Assembly: GCA_001969505.1 (NCBI GenBank)
Contig: LSSK01000407.1
Coordinates: 1 to 53,097, forward strand
Direction of reading: 5' to 3'
DNA: 53,097 nt
From: Zancudomyces culisetae
Taxonomy: Eukaryota > Kickxellomycota > Harpellomycetes > Harpellales > Legeriomycetaceae
The translations under genes and the position numbers were made by a program. Below, piece after piece: positions 28,934 through 39,597 of the stretch. Within the stretch, counting starts at the first letter, position 1; the number at the start of each line of letters is the position of its first letter. The notes beneath the pieces are model-generated. The model worked only from the letters and a program-made list of their open reading frames with translations. It made no database searches and was not told the DNA's origin.

Positions 28934-28949
28934 ATATATATATATATAT
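28934..28949. repeat. (AT)8 dinucleotide repeat
   Basis: A short uninterrupted AT run in the gene-poor region. Confidence 0.8.
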
Positions 28950-31801
28950 GGTATTCTGGTAGTTAAAAGTATGAGGATGATATGTACACATCACAATTCG
29001 CTACATATTTGAAAAGTACTCACTTCTAAGTTAGCGTACTACCATTGTGTAGCGTGTCTCATTCTTTTTTTAATTCCAGGATTAGATTATTTTAATAAAT
29101 AAACTCACTTCTCATTATTTACCCATTAGAACGCATCGCACGTTCATCATCTAAAAAAGCCATAAAAAACCGGAGGGGGGCGGGGAGAGAGTTCACATAT
29201 TAGCTGTACTTTTTCACATGTTGATTCCCAGCCACTAACTACTACGTTTTGTAAGCACCGATGCCAAAGTGCAAGTCCTACCCAACATCCGAGTTTATTT
29301 CCGCCTTCCATTTAGCTATTATTGTGTTTATTTGTTTGCCTAGTGGGTAAGATTTGCTATCGACGAGCACAGATATGTATATCCTTCCAACACTCAAAAA
29401 CAACAAGCATGCCCAAAATAGACTATAATTTATACATGTGACTTGAACATGGAATAAATTTGTGTTGAATCTTTCTGAAACAGTATTATTTGAGCCAGTC
29501 ATCCATACGATGATCTTTTTCTTGTTGGCTAAATGGATTCAGCTATAGATTGAGTATATAAAAAGACATTTCGAAATACTAAACATAGATAAAAGCAAAG
29601 AAAAATGTGTTTTTGAATAACGGCAGTGATATCTAGCCTCTTTACAGGCCAGCTATTTTTGTTGTAGCAATAAGATACTCTATGTAAACACAGTAGGTAA
29701 AAAAAAGGCAGAGGACGTAATAATAAAACGATAAAACAGATTGTTCGTCCTCATTTAGTCTAAAAATAGGCATGATAATACTTTTTGGTAATACACATGC
29801 CGGTTTCTGTATTTAAGCAGACATGTATAAGACAAACTAAAAAACATTCAATATGTGACAATGTCATTCTATTCTTCATGGTCTCACTAAAAACAATGTG
29901 CCACACTCCAGTTGAACAATAGCTACCATGATTTTAGTGGTATGAGCGTGTCTACGATACTGAGATCACACACCACATGGAATGACGTGTTTCATCAGGT
30001 CTTTTTGTGCTCTTAGAATAGTTGGGATACGCTTTGCTAGTTGCGATTTTAGCAAATTTCTGGTAATTACCCCCAGCCTTTTTCATTAGAGAAAGTGAGC
30101 GCAGTGAATTAGTCACTTTTACTATGATCTTTAACTTATGAGAGAGAGGAGAATGTATGAAAGGCAGCCAATCTATGGCGAGACTGAATTCAGCTTGATC
30201 TCAATTTTATTTTTGGAAATGAATGTAGCTTGATACTGCAATCAAGTGTTTCGAATAATACTGTTGTACACAGTACAATAGGTGGAGCCAAAGCGTAGGC
30301 TTGATGTAAATATACGAACCAATGGAAGACGTGAAGCATTTAGAAAATAGGTATGTCGCTTTGGAGGCATTGATAGACCAAATCCAGTAAAAAGTCTACC
30401 AAGGCAAACAATTGCGATTTTTCTTAAAGCTGCGTTGGATGCTAAAAAAAAGACAAGCCAGAGATGAGAACTAAGGGAAACTGGCGAAATCTAATTAAAT
30501 AGCCATTGGGTTTTGTAAAAATGGATGGGGATAAAATTATTGTAGTAAATCAACCTAGATATTGTACTTAAAGTACATGTGGTCAGAATGTGAGTGAATG
30601 TCGTTTAAGATTGAGAATATCATTGAGTGAAGTGACTAGAACTGAGTGAAAAAAGAAAGGTCATGTTGACTGCATTTCAGCTAGCCAGAGACCCGAATAA
30701 CCACCTCGTCCACTCGTTTTTAAACACCATCATCGTTTTTCTAGCGTCAAAAACTTGCGGTAGCCAAGGGGACAGCAGGATCCTTTCATATTTTCCAAAG
30801 TATTTGCTTTGTGGATTGGGGGGTGGTTGCGTTTTGTGACCTTCAAGAGACAAAAATAGTGCAAATGGGCATGGCATTGTTTTGTTTTTTTCTTTTATGT
30901 AACTGGGGTTACAGGGCTTTAAATGTAATATGCTTTTAAAAAAATTACAGCGAAATTATTGTGTAAACCTTATTCTGTTTTCTAATTTCTATTTGCTCAC
31001 CAAATTGTGAGAAAAAGGGCAAAGCTTAATACAATGAAAAAGGGTGTAGTGATATAACCACAAGGAAATAAAGCGAATTATAGATAAAATAGTAATAACA
31101 GCAAGAATACTAATGAAACTGTTGGGTGTATCTATTGTTCATGTTTTCTTTGTGTTGCCTACTAAGTATTACTTTGGGAAAACAAAAAAGAGTTAAAAAA
31201 GCACAATATTGATGAGAACAAGCGGAAGCAAGAAATCTGCGTTTTTATTAAGAGCAAAAAGCGACTAAAAAAATATATCCTGGCATTTCAATTCGAACAA
31301 ACGAAATTGAGAACAGAAAATAATTCTGATAAAATCAGAAAACGAAAAGTAAGTACGAGTTGAATGTTATGCATTTCAATTTGTACCGAACTTGTGCGAG
31401 CTTAACAAAGTGTATATACATTCAAATTAATGAAAATATATACCACTCAAGTACAGGACTAAAACTACTCAAATTAATAGACAAGGAATAAAAAGTTGTG
31501 AGCTTTTTAAAGCTATATCATAAAATAAAAGATATATTATATTCTACTAGGTCAAAAGGCTCGGATAAAGACAGCCAACTGAATTGGTTTGTCCGACACA
31601 TAACTTGCAAAATACAATTCATATTCACATCCAATATTAGTTTTATATCATTGATAGAAAATAGACTTTGCTCTATGAGGAAAATTCACCAACAAGAAAT
31701 TATAGAGATATATATAGAAGGGAGGTGGGAATGTATAATTAAAGCCTTCGAAACAAGTATACAGAAAAAATAAGATTTTGGAAAATCAGCAACTTGATTC
31801 A

Positions 31802-34800
31802 ATGCATAAACAAACTGTAAAAAATAATTCTATCATGGAAAAAGACAACTTTTCAGAGGGATTTTCAAAATCCTTGTTCAAACCCATAGAGGTAAGTTGA
31901 GAAAACATGTGTGCGGCTGTAAATTCGATTACTTTTCTTTTTTCTCCCTGTATAAATACTTGAGTTATCGATGTAAAGCGAGTTTTTATATTTAAAAAAA
32001 GTATATGTAAAATTAAATAAATGTAGTGTATGGATCTCGGAATGCCTGGGAATGTTACAACCATTGCCTTTGACCCATTACAAAAGGTGTTTGCTACTGG
32101 CACAGATAATGGATATATAACGATATTCGGCAGGAACTGTATATGTAGCGAATATAAAAATATGCAAGTCCAGTCTAAAAAAACAATAACGCAACTGCGG
32201 TTCTGCAACGGAAAACCAATAATAGTAGCAGTGGATGTTGAAGACACAGTTACAGTATTTGATACACACGACCAAAGGCTTAGCTTTTCGTATACTGCTT
32301 CTGGGCGAATTAAAACAGTTGGATGTTTTGAAAAAAGTTCATGGTTTTTTCTTGGGCTAGAATCAGGGAGGATATACTTTATAAATGTCGAAAACGGGCT
32401 TAAATCGGATTTTTCAGTGGACTATAGAGAAAAAGGATCAAGTCGAACGGTAATTGACATCAAGGCCCACCCTGATGCTAAAAAATTTGTAGTTTTAGTA
32501 GGATACATAGATGGATTAATAGTAGAATATTCCTTATCAGACAGGGTGGTTAAAAACAAGTACAAGTTTGAAAACGAGGATGGAGAGCTCACTTGCCTTG
32601 TATGGAGTCCATGCGGCCAAAAGTTTTTTTCCATGTATGATAACGGGGTCATGATATTGTATTCATACAGTGATAAGACGACGAAAAAAAGAACCCTGAG
32701 GAGTATGATACATCCAAAAAATAGTACACGGGAGAAATGTGCCAAAAACGAACTATATTACTCTGATGTTATGTGGTGCTCTAAAGTAAGAGGATCCAAG
32801 GGCACATTTTTGGTTGCTTCTGTTGGGGAAGAGCAGTGGAAAAGAAATACACTTGTATTTTTTGAAGAAGTTGTTGGAGAGCAACGATTAGTGCAGTTTG
32901 AGCAGGAGATAATAGGACTGGAGATAATAATGTATAATGAAAAAAAGGTAGTGGCAGTGGTCTTTGGAGATGGGTCGGTCAAATTGTTACGGATTATCCA
33001 GGGGACACTATTTCAGAAAGAAAGTTATGTAGAAAATATCTATAAGCCATTCTCACTACAATGGAACGGGGGGAAGCCTGTAGGAAAATTTGTGTTTCCC
33101 ATCACCAATAATGGCTTTTTGCAAATGATAGAAGAGAAAAGCAAGGAGTCTCTAGAATACTCGGAGTTTATTTCGGGGGGAATACCTGAGGATAAAGGGA
33201 ATAATAAAACCCTGGAAAGCATGCGGAAAAATCGTGAAAAATGCCACACATACGGAAATATTGCTGTTACTGTGGATTCTGGCGGTGTAGTTTCACTATG
33301 GGATATGTACCCACCTAACCCCTATGCAATTGCGGGAACAGAAACAAATTTTAGTGTATTATTTGAAACATTTGGTGTTCCATTTATTGTAACATCAGTA
33401 TTTATAAACACCAATAGTAGAATACTTGCATTAGGGTGTGCTAGTGGCGATCTGTTAGTATGTTACTTGGGGAAAGCTCTTCCAGAAAATGTGCTGAATA
33501 ACCCCAAGTTTGTGAAAACAGCAATGTTGAATCTCGGTCAGAATGATGGCAGTGTAAGTAAAGGAAGTGCCGCTACCGCCAAAAAAAGTCCTATCAAGCA
33601 ATACTTTGAAGATACTTTGGAACAAAGCGTAGTAAGTAGCACTACACATGATAATAGCCCCAAACGTTGCTTGAAGGATACACGCGTTTCGGACAAAAAA
33701 CGGTTTTCAATATCCCTTAAAAGGCAGAGCAAACTAGAATGGGCAAAATTATCTGACATGGAAGCGAGTTTGGAATCTTACGAGAGTAATATGAGGTTTA
33801 TAAAAGTTGATACAAGTACACAGTCAATGTTTCATATAATACCCTTTTTTCATGCCAGGATCCACGGCTCTGAGATTTCCAGTATTTTAGTTACTGATGA
33901 TGGAAAAGTTATAGCTGGTAACTCACAAGGTTTGCTTTTTATTGTCAATCCGATAACCTGTGCCCTTGAATATATTCACAGGGTTGGATGTAAGTCTCAC
34001 TTTTTATTTTATTTTTTTTGACGTTTCCTGAAATATATTTACGAAAGGCTAGTATATGTAAGAAATAATTAATTAAAGGCGTTATATGTATAGCCGGATA
34101 TTCAACTAGTCTAAAAGAAAAGGTCGATCCAAAAATCAAGAACAGTGTTGGCGTGACCTTTTCAGCATTCCATACCACTGTTGCGAAGGTGAAACAAGAT
34201 GGTACATTTTCTAAAGTGGTAATTGCTGGAACAAACAATGGATCTTTACTTTATTTTTCTATGATCGATGGGGTTGGGGTAGAAAAAACAATATCCGTTG
34301 GACAGGGCCCTATAGTAGATATAACTAGCATACCAAAATTATACGAAATCGGTGCGGATATTGCTGGCTTATCACCGAACTGCAATGCGAAAGGCTCACC
34401 ACAGAACATATCTTCAAATATAGATAGTAACTTAGAGTGTGTATACATAGTAGTAACATCTGAAAATGGAATCAGCATATATAAAAACTGCAAGGGTACA
34501 GTAAAATATAGTCTGAGCACCAGTGCTTTCAAAAGTTCTTCAATTATTTTGTCAAAAATCGTTACTATCGAAAACAGGTTTAGCGTGCTGATTTGCATAA
34601 ATGTTGATCGGGCGGTATTTGTCTTTTCACTACCGAAATTGGATTTACTGGTAAATACCAGTATTCCTCTACACCCTCAGATTGATATGCATTCTCTCAC
34701 TTTAAATAGTGATGGTTCACTCTTTTTTAAGCTGTATACCGGAAACGTAGTGATGTACTCATTATTTTCCAATGATAGTCATGGATCTCGGGGCTGTCTT

Positions 34801-35377
34801 GTTTATGATTTTTCAGCTATTTCACCAGAACTAAAATCAGTGCCCTCACCTACTCAAGACTGTGCTCAACCCAAGTGGTTCTGGAACAAACCAGCCAAGA
34901 CTGAAAAAATTGATGAAATATGTAAGTTTTTTTCTTTCAGTAGCTGCTTTACTGTCTGTTTATCCCATTTAAAGTTGTTTTATAGCCACAGCCGATAACT
35001 TATATTTCTTCCTTGATGCTATAGTGGGGCTTGATGCGAGAAACCTCTTAAAACCAGGACATACCCTGCCAACGCGCAGATCAACTACCACAACTTCAGG
35101 AGGTAGCGAAAATTCCAGTATCAGTGGTGCCATTAGCGTATCGCTAAATGCTGTTACAGACCATACCCAGCACTCCAACGAAAGAGAAGTTATGCACTCA
35201 TATAAGCTAAGCGGAAATGCCTTTTTAGAAGCTAATGAAAAACTTAAGGAAAGGGGTGAAAAGCTAGCAAACCTTGGGGATTCTGTAAATAAGATGAGTA
35301 ATGCTGCACACTCATTTTTAGGTGATATAAAGGCTTATAACCAGAAACAGGCAAATAAAAAATGGTGGCAGTTTTGA
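31802..35377 (+). CDS. Lgl/Sro7/tomosyn-family WD40 protein with C-terminal R-SNARE motif, 4 exons
   Basis: Exons 31802-31891, 32027-33989, 34094-34921 and 35025-35377 give 1077 residues in consistent phase. The N-terminus after a 30-residue exon reads GMPGNVTTIAFDPLQKVFA then GTDNGYITIFG, the first blade of the Lgl double beta-propeller. Further WD-type strands recur through the 660-codon second exon, and a charged insert at about residues 530-600 is likely a loop. The last about 65 residues form an R-SNARE-like helix: LKERGEKLANLGDSVNKMSN, with Arg at the zero-layer position, ending in KKWWQF without a membrane anchor. This is the tomosyn layout. Lgl/Sro7/tomosyn proteins bind the plasma-membrane Q-SNARE Sec9/SNAP25 and control exocytosis downstream of Rab/Sec4. 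An alternative in-frame ATG lies at 31835. Confidence 0.87.
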
Positions 35378-37170
35378 ATACTTTTTTTCACACACTCTCT
35401 GATATTTGGAGTATATGCTGACCAGGCTCTAGCCCTACTCTTACCTGAAATCCCATGTTTGCGAAATGTATTATTTGTTCACCTTTTGATGTTTTATTTC
35501 TGTTTTATTTTCACATACTTTCAACTTTGTTGAAGGTTTTTTTTTTTTGGATAGAGGGGAGAAACATGAGGGAAAAAATGCAAGGTGAGGGTTAAGATTA
35601 AGGTCATATTGTAATAGGCGGGAGTCACAATAGCTATGATATTTTTAACTAATACCAAATTAGAGTTAGGGAATAACAATACTAGACTATTTAATTGTGT
35701 ACTAATTCTCATGGTACTTTGACATCATAAAAACCATTGATATTTTAGCAGCTTGCAATAAAAGCCCAAGAAATGATGTTTTGTGAAGCGAGCTGAGCTA
35801 GACGAATCTCTCATTACAGTAATGTTGTTGTTGTTATACGCAGTTTCTGGACTAAGTAAATGTTCAGAACCAGAGACTGAAGGGTATACCTCAAATAATG
35901 TCTGAGCAATATTCGCAAAAAACACAAAGTATGTGGGGTTATACCACTTACAGACCAAAAAGGAGGGGATGAGTAGTATAGAATTGGCTAGAGTGTTATG
36001 CCCATTACCCCAACTGCTAGTAGCCCGGTTTCAGGCGTCTTTTTTTCTATAGAGCTAACTCGCAATCTATGTATGGTGCGTACCCCTTTGTAAACAACGC
36101 AGTAACCTATGTTGCTGTTCTTTTTCTGGTCTGCCAGTGCATTTTTTTCTTTGTTTATAACATCTTTTTCCAATCAACAATGTTGATGGGAAAGGGAAGA
36201 GTAACATCATGAAGCAAAACCAACATTTGAATGCGCAACAAGCAGTTTATAGTGCATATTCTGCCTACGGAACAAATCATTCCGCTAGCATTTGTGCTGT
36301 TTTCTTGTGTTTGTTTACTTGAGGGTGTGTTGGTATTTGTTTGTCTTTTTCCAATTACCTGTTTGTTTGTTTGGTTGGATTTTCTACCATTGAAATACAT
36401 TAGCTTCCACAGAATGATGGGATTTTTCCATGAACTTTCTAGAGATTTCCACTGGATTTTGCACATAAATTGCCTTTTTGTCCCGCTGCTTTGATTCTCC
36501 AGAATTGGTGTTCAGGCAAATATCCTAGTTCCTAAAGAGCTAAATCCGCTTAGCACCATTTACACGAAACTAGAACACTTGATAACATAATTAATTGCTA
36601 CTAAAAATATCTGGGTGAACTTTCTCACTTATAAAACTACTCAATTACATAAGGAATAAAAAACGAACCTGCAATTCCCTGGCCATTTCAGCACAAGACT
36701 TTTTCTAATTATAACTTTTAATTTCTGTGAGCAAATGGGATATTCCAAAGAGAAATTTAATTAGTTTGGTTGAATTCAATTGAACACCTGAAGTTTGATA
36801 AATTGGTTAATTCTGTGGGACTCGAGACCCCCCAAAAAAACTTTCAGGAAAAAAAGGGACAGCCACTAAAACTAGATTAACGTTTCCGCTCAGCCTACAA
36901 TTGTCAATCTTTTTATATTTTCATACTTTTGTAACCTTAAACCTCAAATCCCTTCTTCCAAATTTTCCACATGCAATAAGAATAGTAAAGGTAGTAAGGC
37001 ATAGAAACATTCACATTGTAAAAAATAAACTATCCTTTTTTTTCTTAATCACTTTCAACAAACTAAACACATAACAGGGAGAAATTTTGCACGAACTAGC
37101 ATCAGGTCTCATTATCGAGAAGAATACAAGCAATAAAATAAACGCATAATTATACATACGATTTTTAAAA
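35378..37170. other. Intergenic region of about 1.8 kb
   Basis: Short ORFs on both strands around 36155-36494 overlap each other antisense and look like chance frames (one hydrophobic, one Thr/Asn-rich). Nothing else was recognised apart from the A-rich leader of the next gene. Confidence 0.45.
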
Positions 37171-38874
37171 ATGCCAGTTATCTCCGTAAGCGGTGTAAAT
37201 TTAACCTTTGAGCACCGACCTTCCAAAATAAGCCATTCAGTACATACTGGCAGCACAAAGTTGAAATCGCCATTTTTATCACAAGCTCTGAAAGACGACC
37301 TGGAGAATGTCAACAGAGACGTACAAAAACGACAAGAAAGTGAATATAGTGACTATTATGTAATCTCAAGTGGTGAAGAATCGGTAAATGAGTATTTAGC
37401 AGCAACACAAGCGTCGCCTACGATCTCAGTGCCGCTAGTCACAGAAATTAGCGAAGGAGATCAACGCCAAGAGTCTCAAGAGCTTCAACAAATACAACAA
37501 CAAGACAAAAACTTGCCTGAAGTACAAGTTCAAGACAAAATCGCAGATCCAGCACTACCGAAAAAAGAATTTTTAAATGATCAAGAAAAAAAGCTGATTG
37601 AAAAAATAGTAATGCGGTCTTTCGGTCCTACTCAACTGAAGAATGAGCAAAAATACAAGGAACTTACCGAATTTTCAAAAAATTTTATTGAAAGATTAAA
37701 GGCAGCAAGGGAAAAGTGCGCTCAGCAAGGAGAGGCCAAGGTTAAACGTGTGCGCGGCATATCTAGTTCTTTGGGGTCAACGACAAACAACGGTGGTGCG
37801 CTCGGCTCAATTAATGGATTTGCTGCTGGTGTTTTGATAAAAAGAAGAAAACAGGCGGATATTGTTGATATCCCGTTTTTGAACGGCCAGGAGCTAAAAC
37901 CAATTGTTAAAAGCCACAAAAGCGAAACCGAGGTGATTTCGTCAGCCAGTGATAGTGTGGTCGACAATAGCTCTAGTACCGATTTGAATCCTGGTAGTAG
38001 TCCCGAAACACCTTCAAATGTACAGACACAGGAAAGTGGTGGTGATGTCTTGAATAATCCTACGACGAAGGCCTCAGAAGAACAGCCTCCACGGCTATCT
38101 GCAGTAGAAATTAATGAAAATGCGAATGTAAGCACCAACTCTACAACAAACGTGGTGTGTGATCTTGCATTAACCTCTGAAGAATCCAAGTATATAAATG
38201 AACTTCATTCAGAGATTTATTACTCACTGAAGAAAATACTGGATGGAAATGGCCAATGCCTAGGTGAAAACTTTGGGATGTGTAGCGGAGAAGACCAGGC
38301 GCAAAACGGAAAGGCAGCAAAAGTGGCAGTTGAACAACCCTCGATTGCATCCATCGTAGCATCTACAGCTTCCTCGTCCACTTCTTCTTCTTCTGTTTCA
38401 AATGATACCGTCACTTCCACCTCCGCTCCCGCTCCCTTAACTACCACAGCAACCTCTGCGAATAGTAGCGCAGTTAATGCTGAGGCATCTCTATTGGATT
38501 CCAACCTTGATGAAGAGGAAATGTTTGGAGGTGTAGGTCCATTCCACAAAAAGATGGACGACTTGCCTGCTGATATTATTTCTATCAATGCAGAAGTCAA
38601 TCCGATTGCTCCAGCCTTATCAACTGCTATTTCTAGTGCCATAGAAACCACAAAGACCGCCACAGACACACTAGTCAGTAGTACATCGCCAGCCGCACCA
38701 TTACCAACATTGAACACAATCACCAATAATATGACTGAAGAGGCCAAGAAAACTATGATCAATAGATTGATGGAAATTTATACTGAAAAATATTCTGCGT
38801 CTCAGCCTTTAGAACTTTCTAGGGTCGACCAGCTATTATTCTTGTTTACTTTGTATACCGACGCAATTAACTAA
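37171..38874 (+). CDS. Unrecognised, largely disordered 567-residue protein
   Basis: An uninterrupted frame from an ATG with A at -3 to TAA. I do not recognise the family. The N-terminus (MPVISVSGVNLTFEHRPSKI) and residues about 55-75 (SDYYVISSGEES, acidic with a hydrophobic core that could act as a SUMO-interacting or similar short motif) precede a Gln-rich stretch. A helical, charged region sits at about 130-185 (NDQEKKLIEKIVMRSFGP...NFIERLKAAREKC), followed by basic KVKRVRG and IKRRKQ strings that may be nuclear localisation signals. A long Ser/Thr/Ala-rich acidic region follows, with a short conserved-looking LNSEIYYSLKKIL-like helix at about 345-355. A final helix, KKTMINRLMEIYTEKYSASQ plus VDQLLFLFTLYTDAI, closes the protein. 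The pattern suggests a nuclear regulatory or scaffold protein, but this is inference only. Confidence 0.7.
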   Translation: MPVISVSGVNLTFEHRPSKISHSVHTGSTKLKSPFLSQALKDDLENVNRDVQKRQESEYSDYYVISSGEESVNEYLAATQASPTISVPLVTEISEGDQRQESQELQQIQQQDKNLPEVQVQDKIADPALPKKEFLNDQEKKLIEKIVMRSFGPTQLKNEQKYKELTEFSKNFIERLKAAREKCAQQGEAKVKRVRGISSSLGSTTNNGGALGSINGFAAGVLIKRRKQADIVDIPFLNGQELKPIVKSHKSETEVISSASDSVVDNSSSTDLNPGSSPETPSNVQTQESGGDVLNNPTTKASEEQPPRLSAVEINENANVSTNSTTNVVCDLALTSEESKYINELHSEIYYSLKKILDGNGQCLGENFGMCSGEDQAQNGKAAKVAVEQPSIASIVASTASSSTSSSSVSNDTVTSTSAPAPLTTTATSANSSAVNAEASLLDSNLDEEEMFGGVGPFHKKMDDLPADIISINAEVNPIAPALSTAISSAIETTKTATDTLVSSTSPAAPLPTLNTITNNMTEEAKKTMINRLMEIYTEKYSASQPLELSRVDQLLFLFTLYTDAIN

Positions 38875-39597
38875 TAAATTTTTGTTGTAAACCTGTTCTA
38901 AACTCAGGATCGCAAGCTGAAATTTTTTTTGGTTTGTTCTACTGTAACAGATATAATGAGGCCAACTAAGATTCAGCAAAAAGGTAGGGGAGGCGTGGGT
39001 GGTGAAGAGGGAATGAAGGAATGAAGGAATGAGAAGGTCAACTTTTTCGAGGTACCAGTATTTATGATATTGGTTAATCATGTACAAATTTGTCTAGTTT
39101 TCATTTAATGAGAGCATCAAACGGATTTTGGACTGTGGATCATGGTTGTTTTAAATTTTATGTGTAAAGCTATTTCAGGATTATATTGTAGACATTTGGC
39201 CATTATAGTAGATTGACAGCATCTATTTTGTTTTTTGCAGGTAATAAATTGTATGTGAGGGAAAGCTATGCGAAAGCAAATGAATATACAAGAATGCTGT
39301 TAGAGGGTGGTGAAATAAAGCTTACACAATGTATAAAAAAATTTAAAAAGTAGAGCTAATTATTAAATCCAGCGTTAATTGCGAAAACAAACAAGGAAAT
39401 GTAGTGTAGTTTTGTGAATGGTATAGTACGCTGCAAGTATTTTTACATATTTTTTCTTTGGCAAATCCACTTTTTTAATGCTCATTATTTAGAGATGCAT
39501 ATTGTATAAACACTTATCTGTGGCAATCGTGATTAATACAGATATCACCATAGCAATAGAATAAAAAATGGTTAAAAAGAAGAGCTAAAAATATAAA
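38875..39597. other. Intergenic region upstream of the SUN-domain gene
   Basis: No coding frame is convincing. Two GGAATGAA units occur near 39010-39033. The AT-rich leader has TATAAAATG directly at the next start codon. Confidence 0.4.

Larger units (their letters stand above)
27447..31801. other. Gene-poor desert of about 4.3 kb
   Basis: This is the longest gap in the window. It contains poly(C) runs (about 28450-28461), a G-rich patch at 29173-29186, an (AT)8 run at 28934-28949, TTGCTA repeats at about 28643-28661, and several short ORFs. The least unlikely coding pieces are a 92-codon minus-strand ORF (27767-28045) and the plus-strand segment 31498-31773 just upstream of the tomosyn-like gene. 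A 22-codon coiled-coil-like ORF sits at 30322-30390. I found no tRNA, rRNA or transposon signature. It may hold non-coding RNA or decayed genes. Confidence 0.45.

Noticed and set aside
31498..31773. 91-codon plus-strand ORF just upstream of the tomosyn-like gene
   Set aside because: It opens with GTG rather than ATG, is Ile/Lys-rich as expected by chance here, and lies outside the exon that fits the Lgl N-terminus. It could be a distal exon only if RNA data show it.
36155..36494. Overlapping plus (87-codon) and minus (103-codon) ORFs
   Set aside because: They are antisense to each other, have no family resemblance and no splice or leader features.
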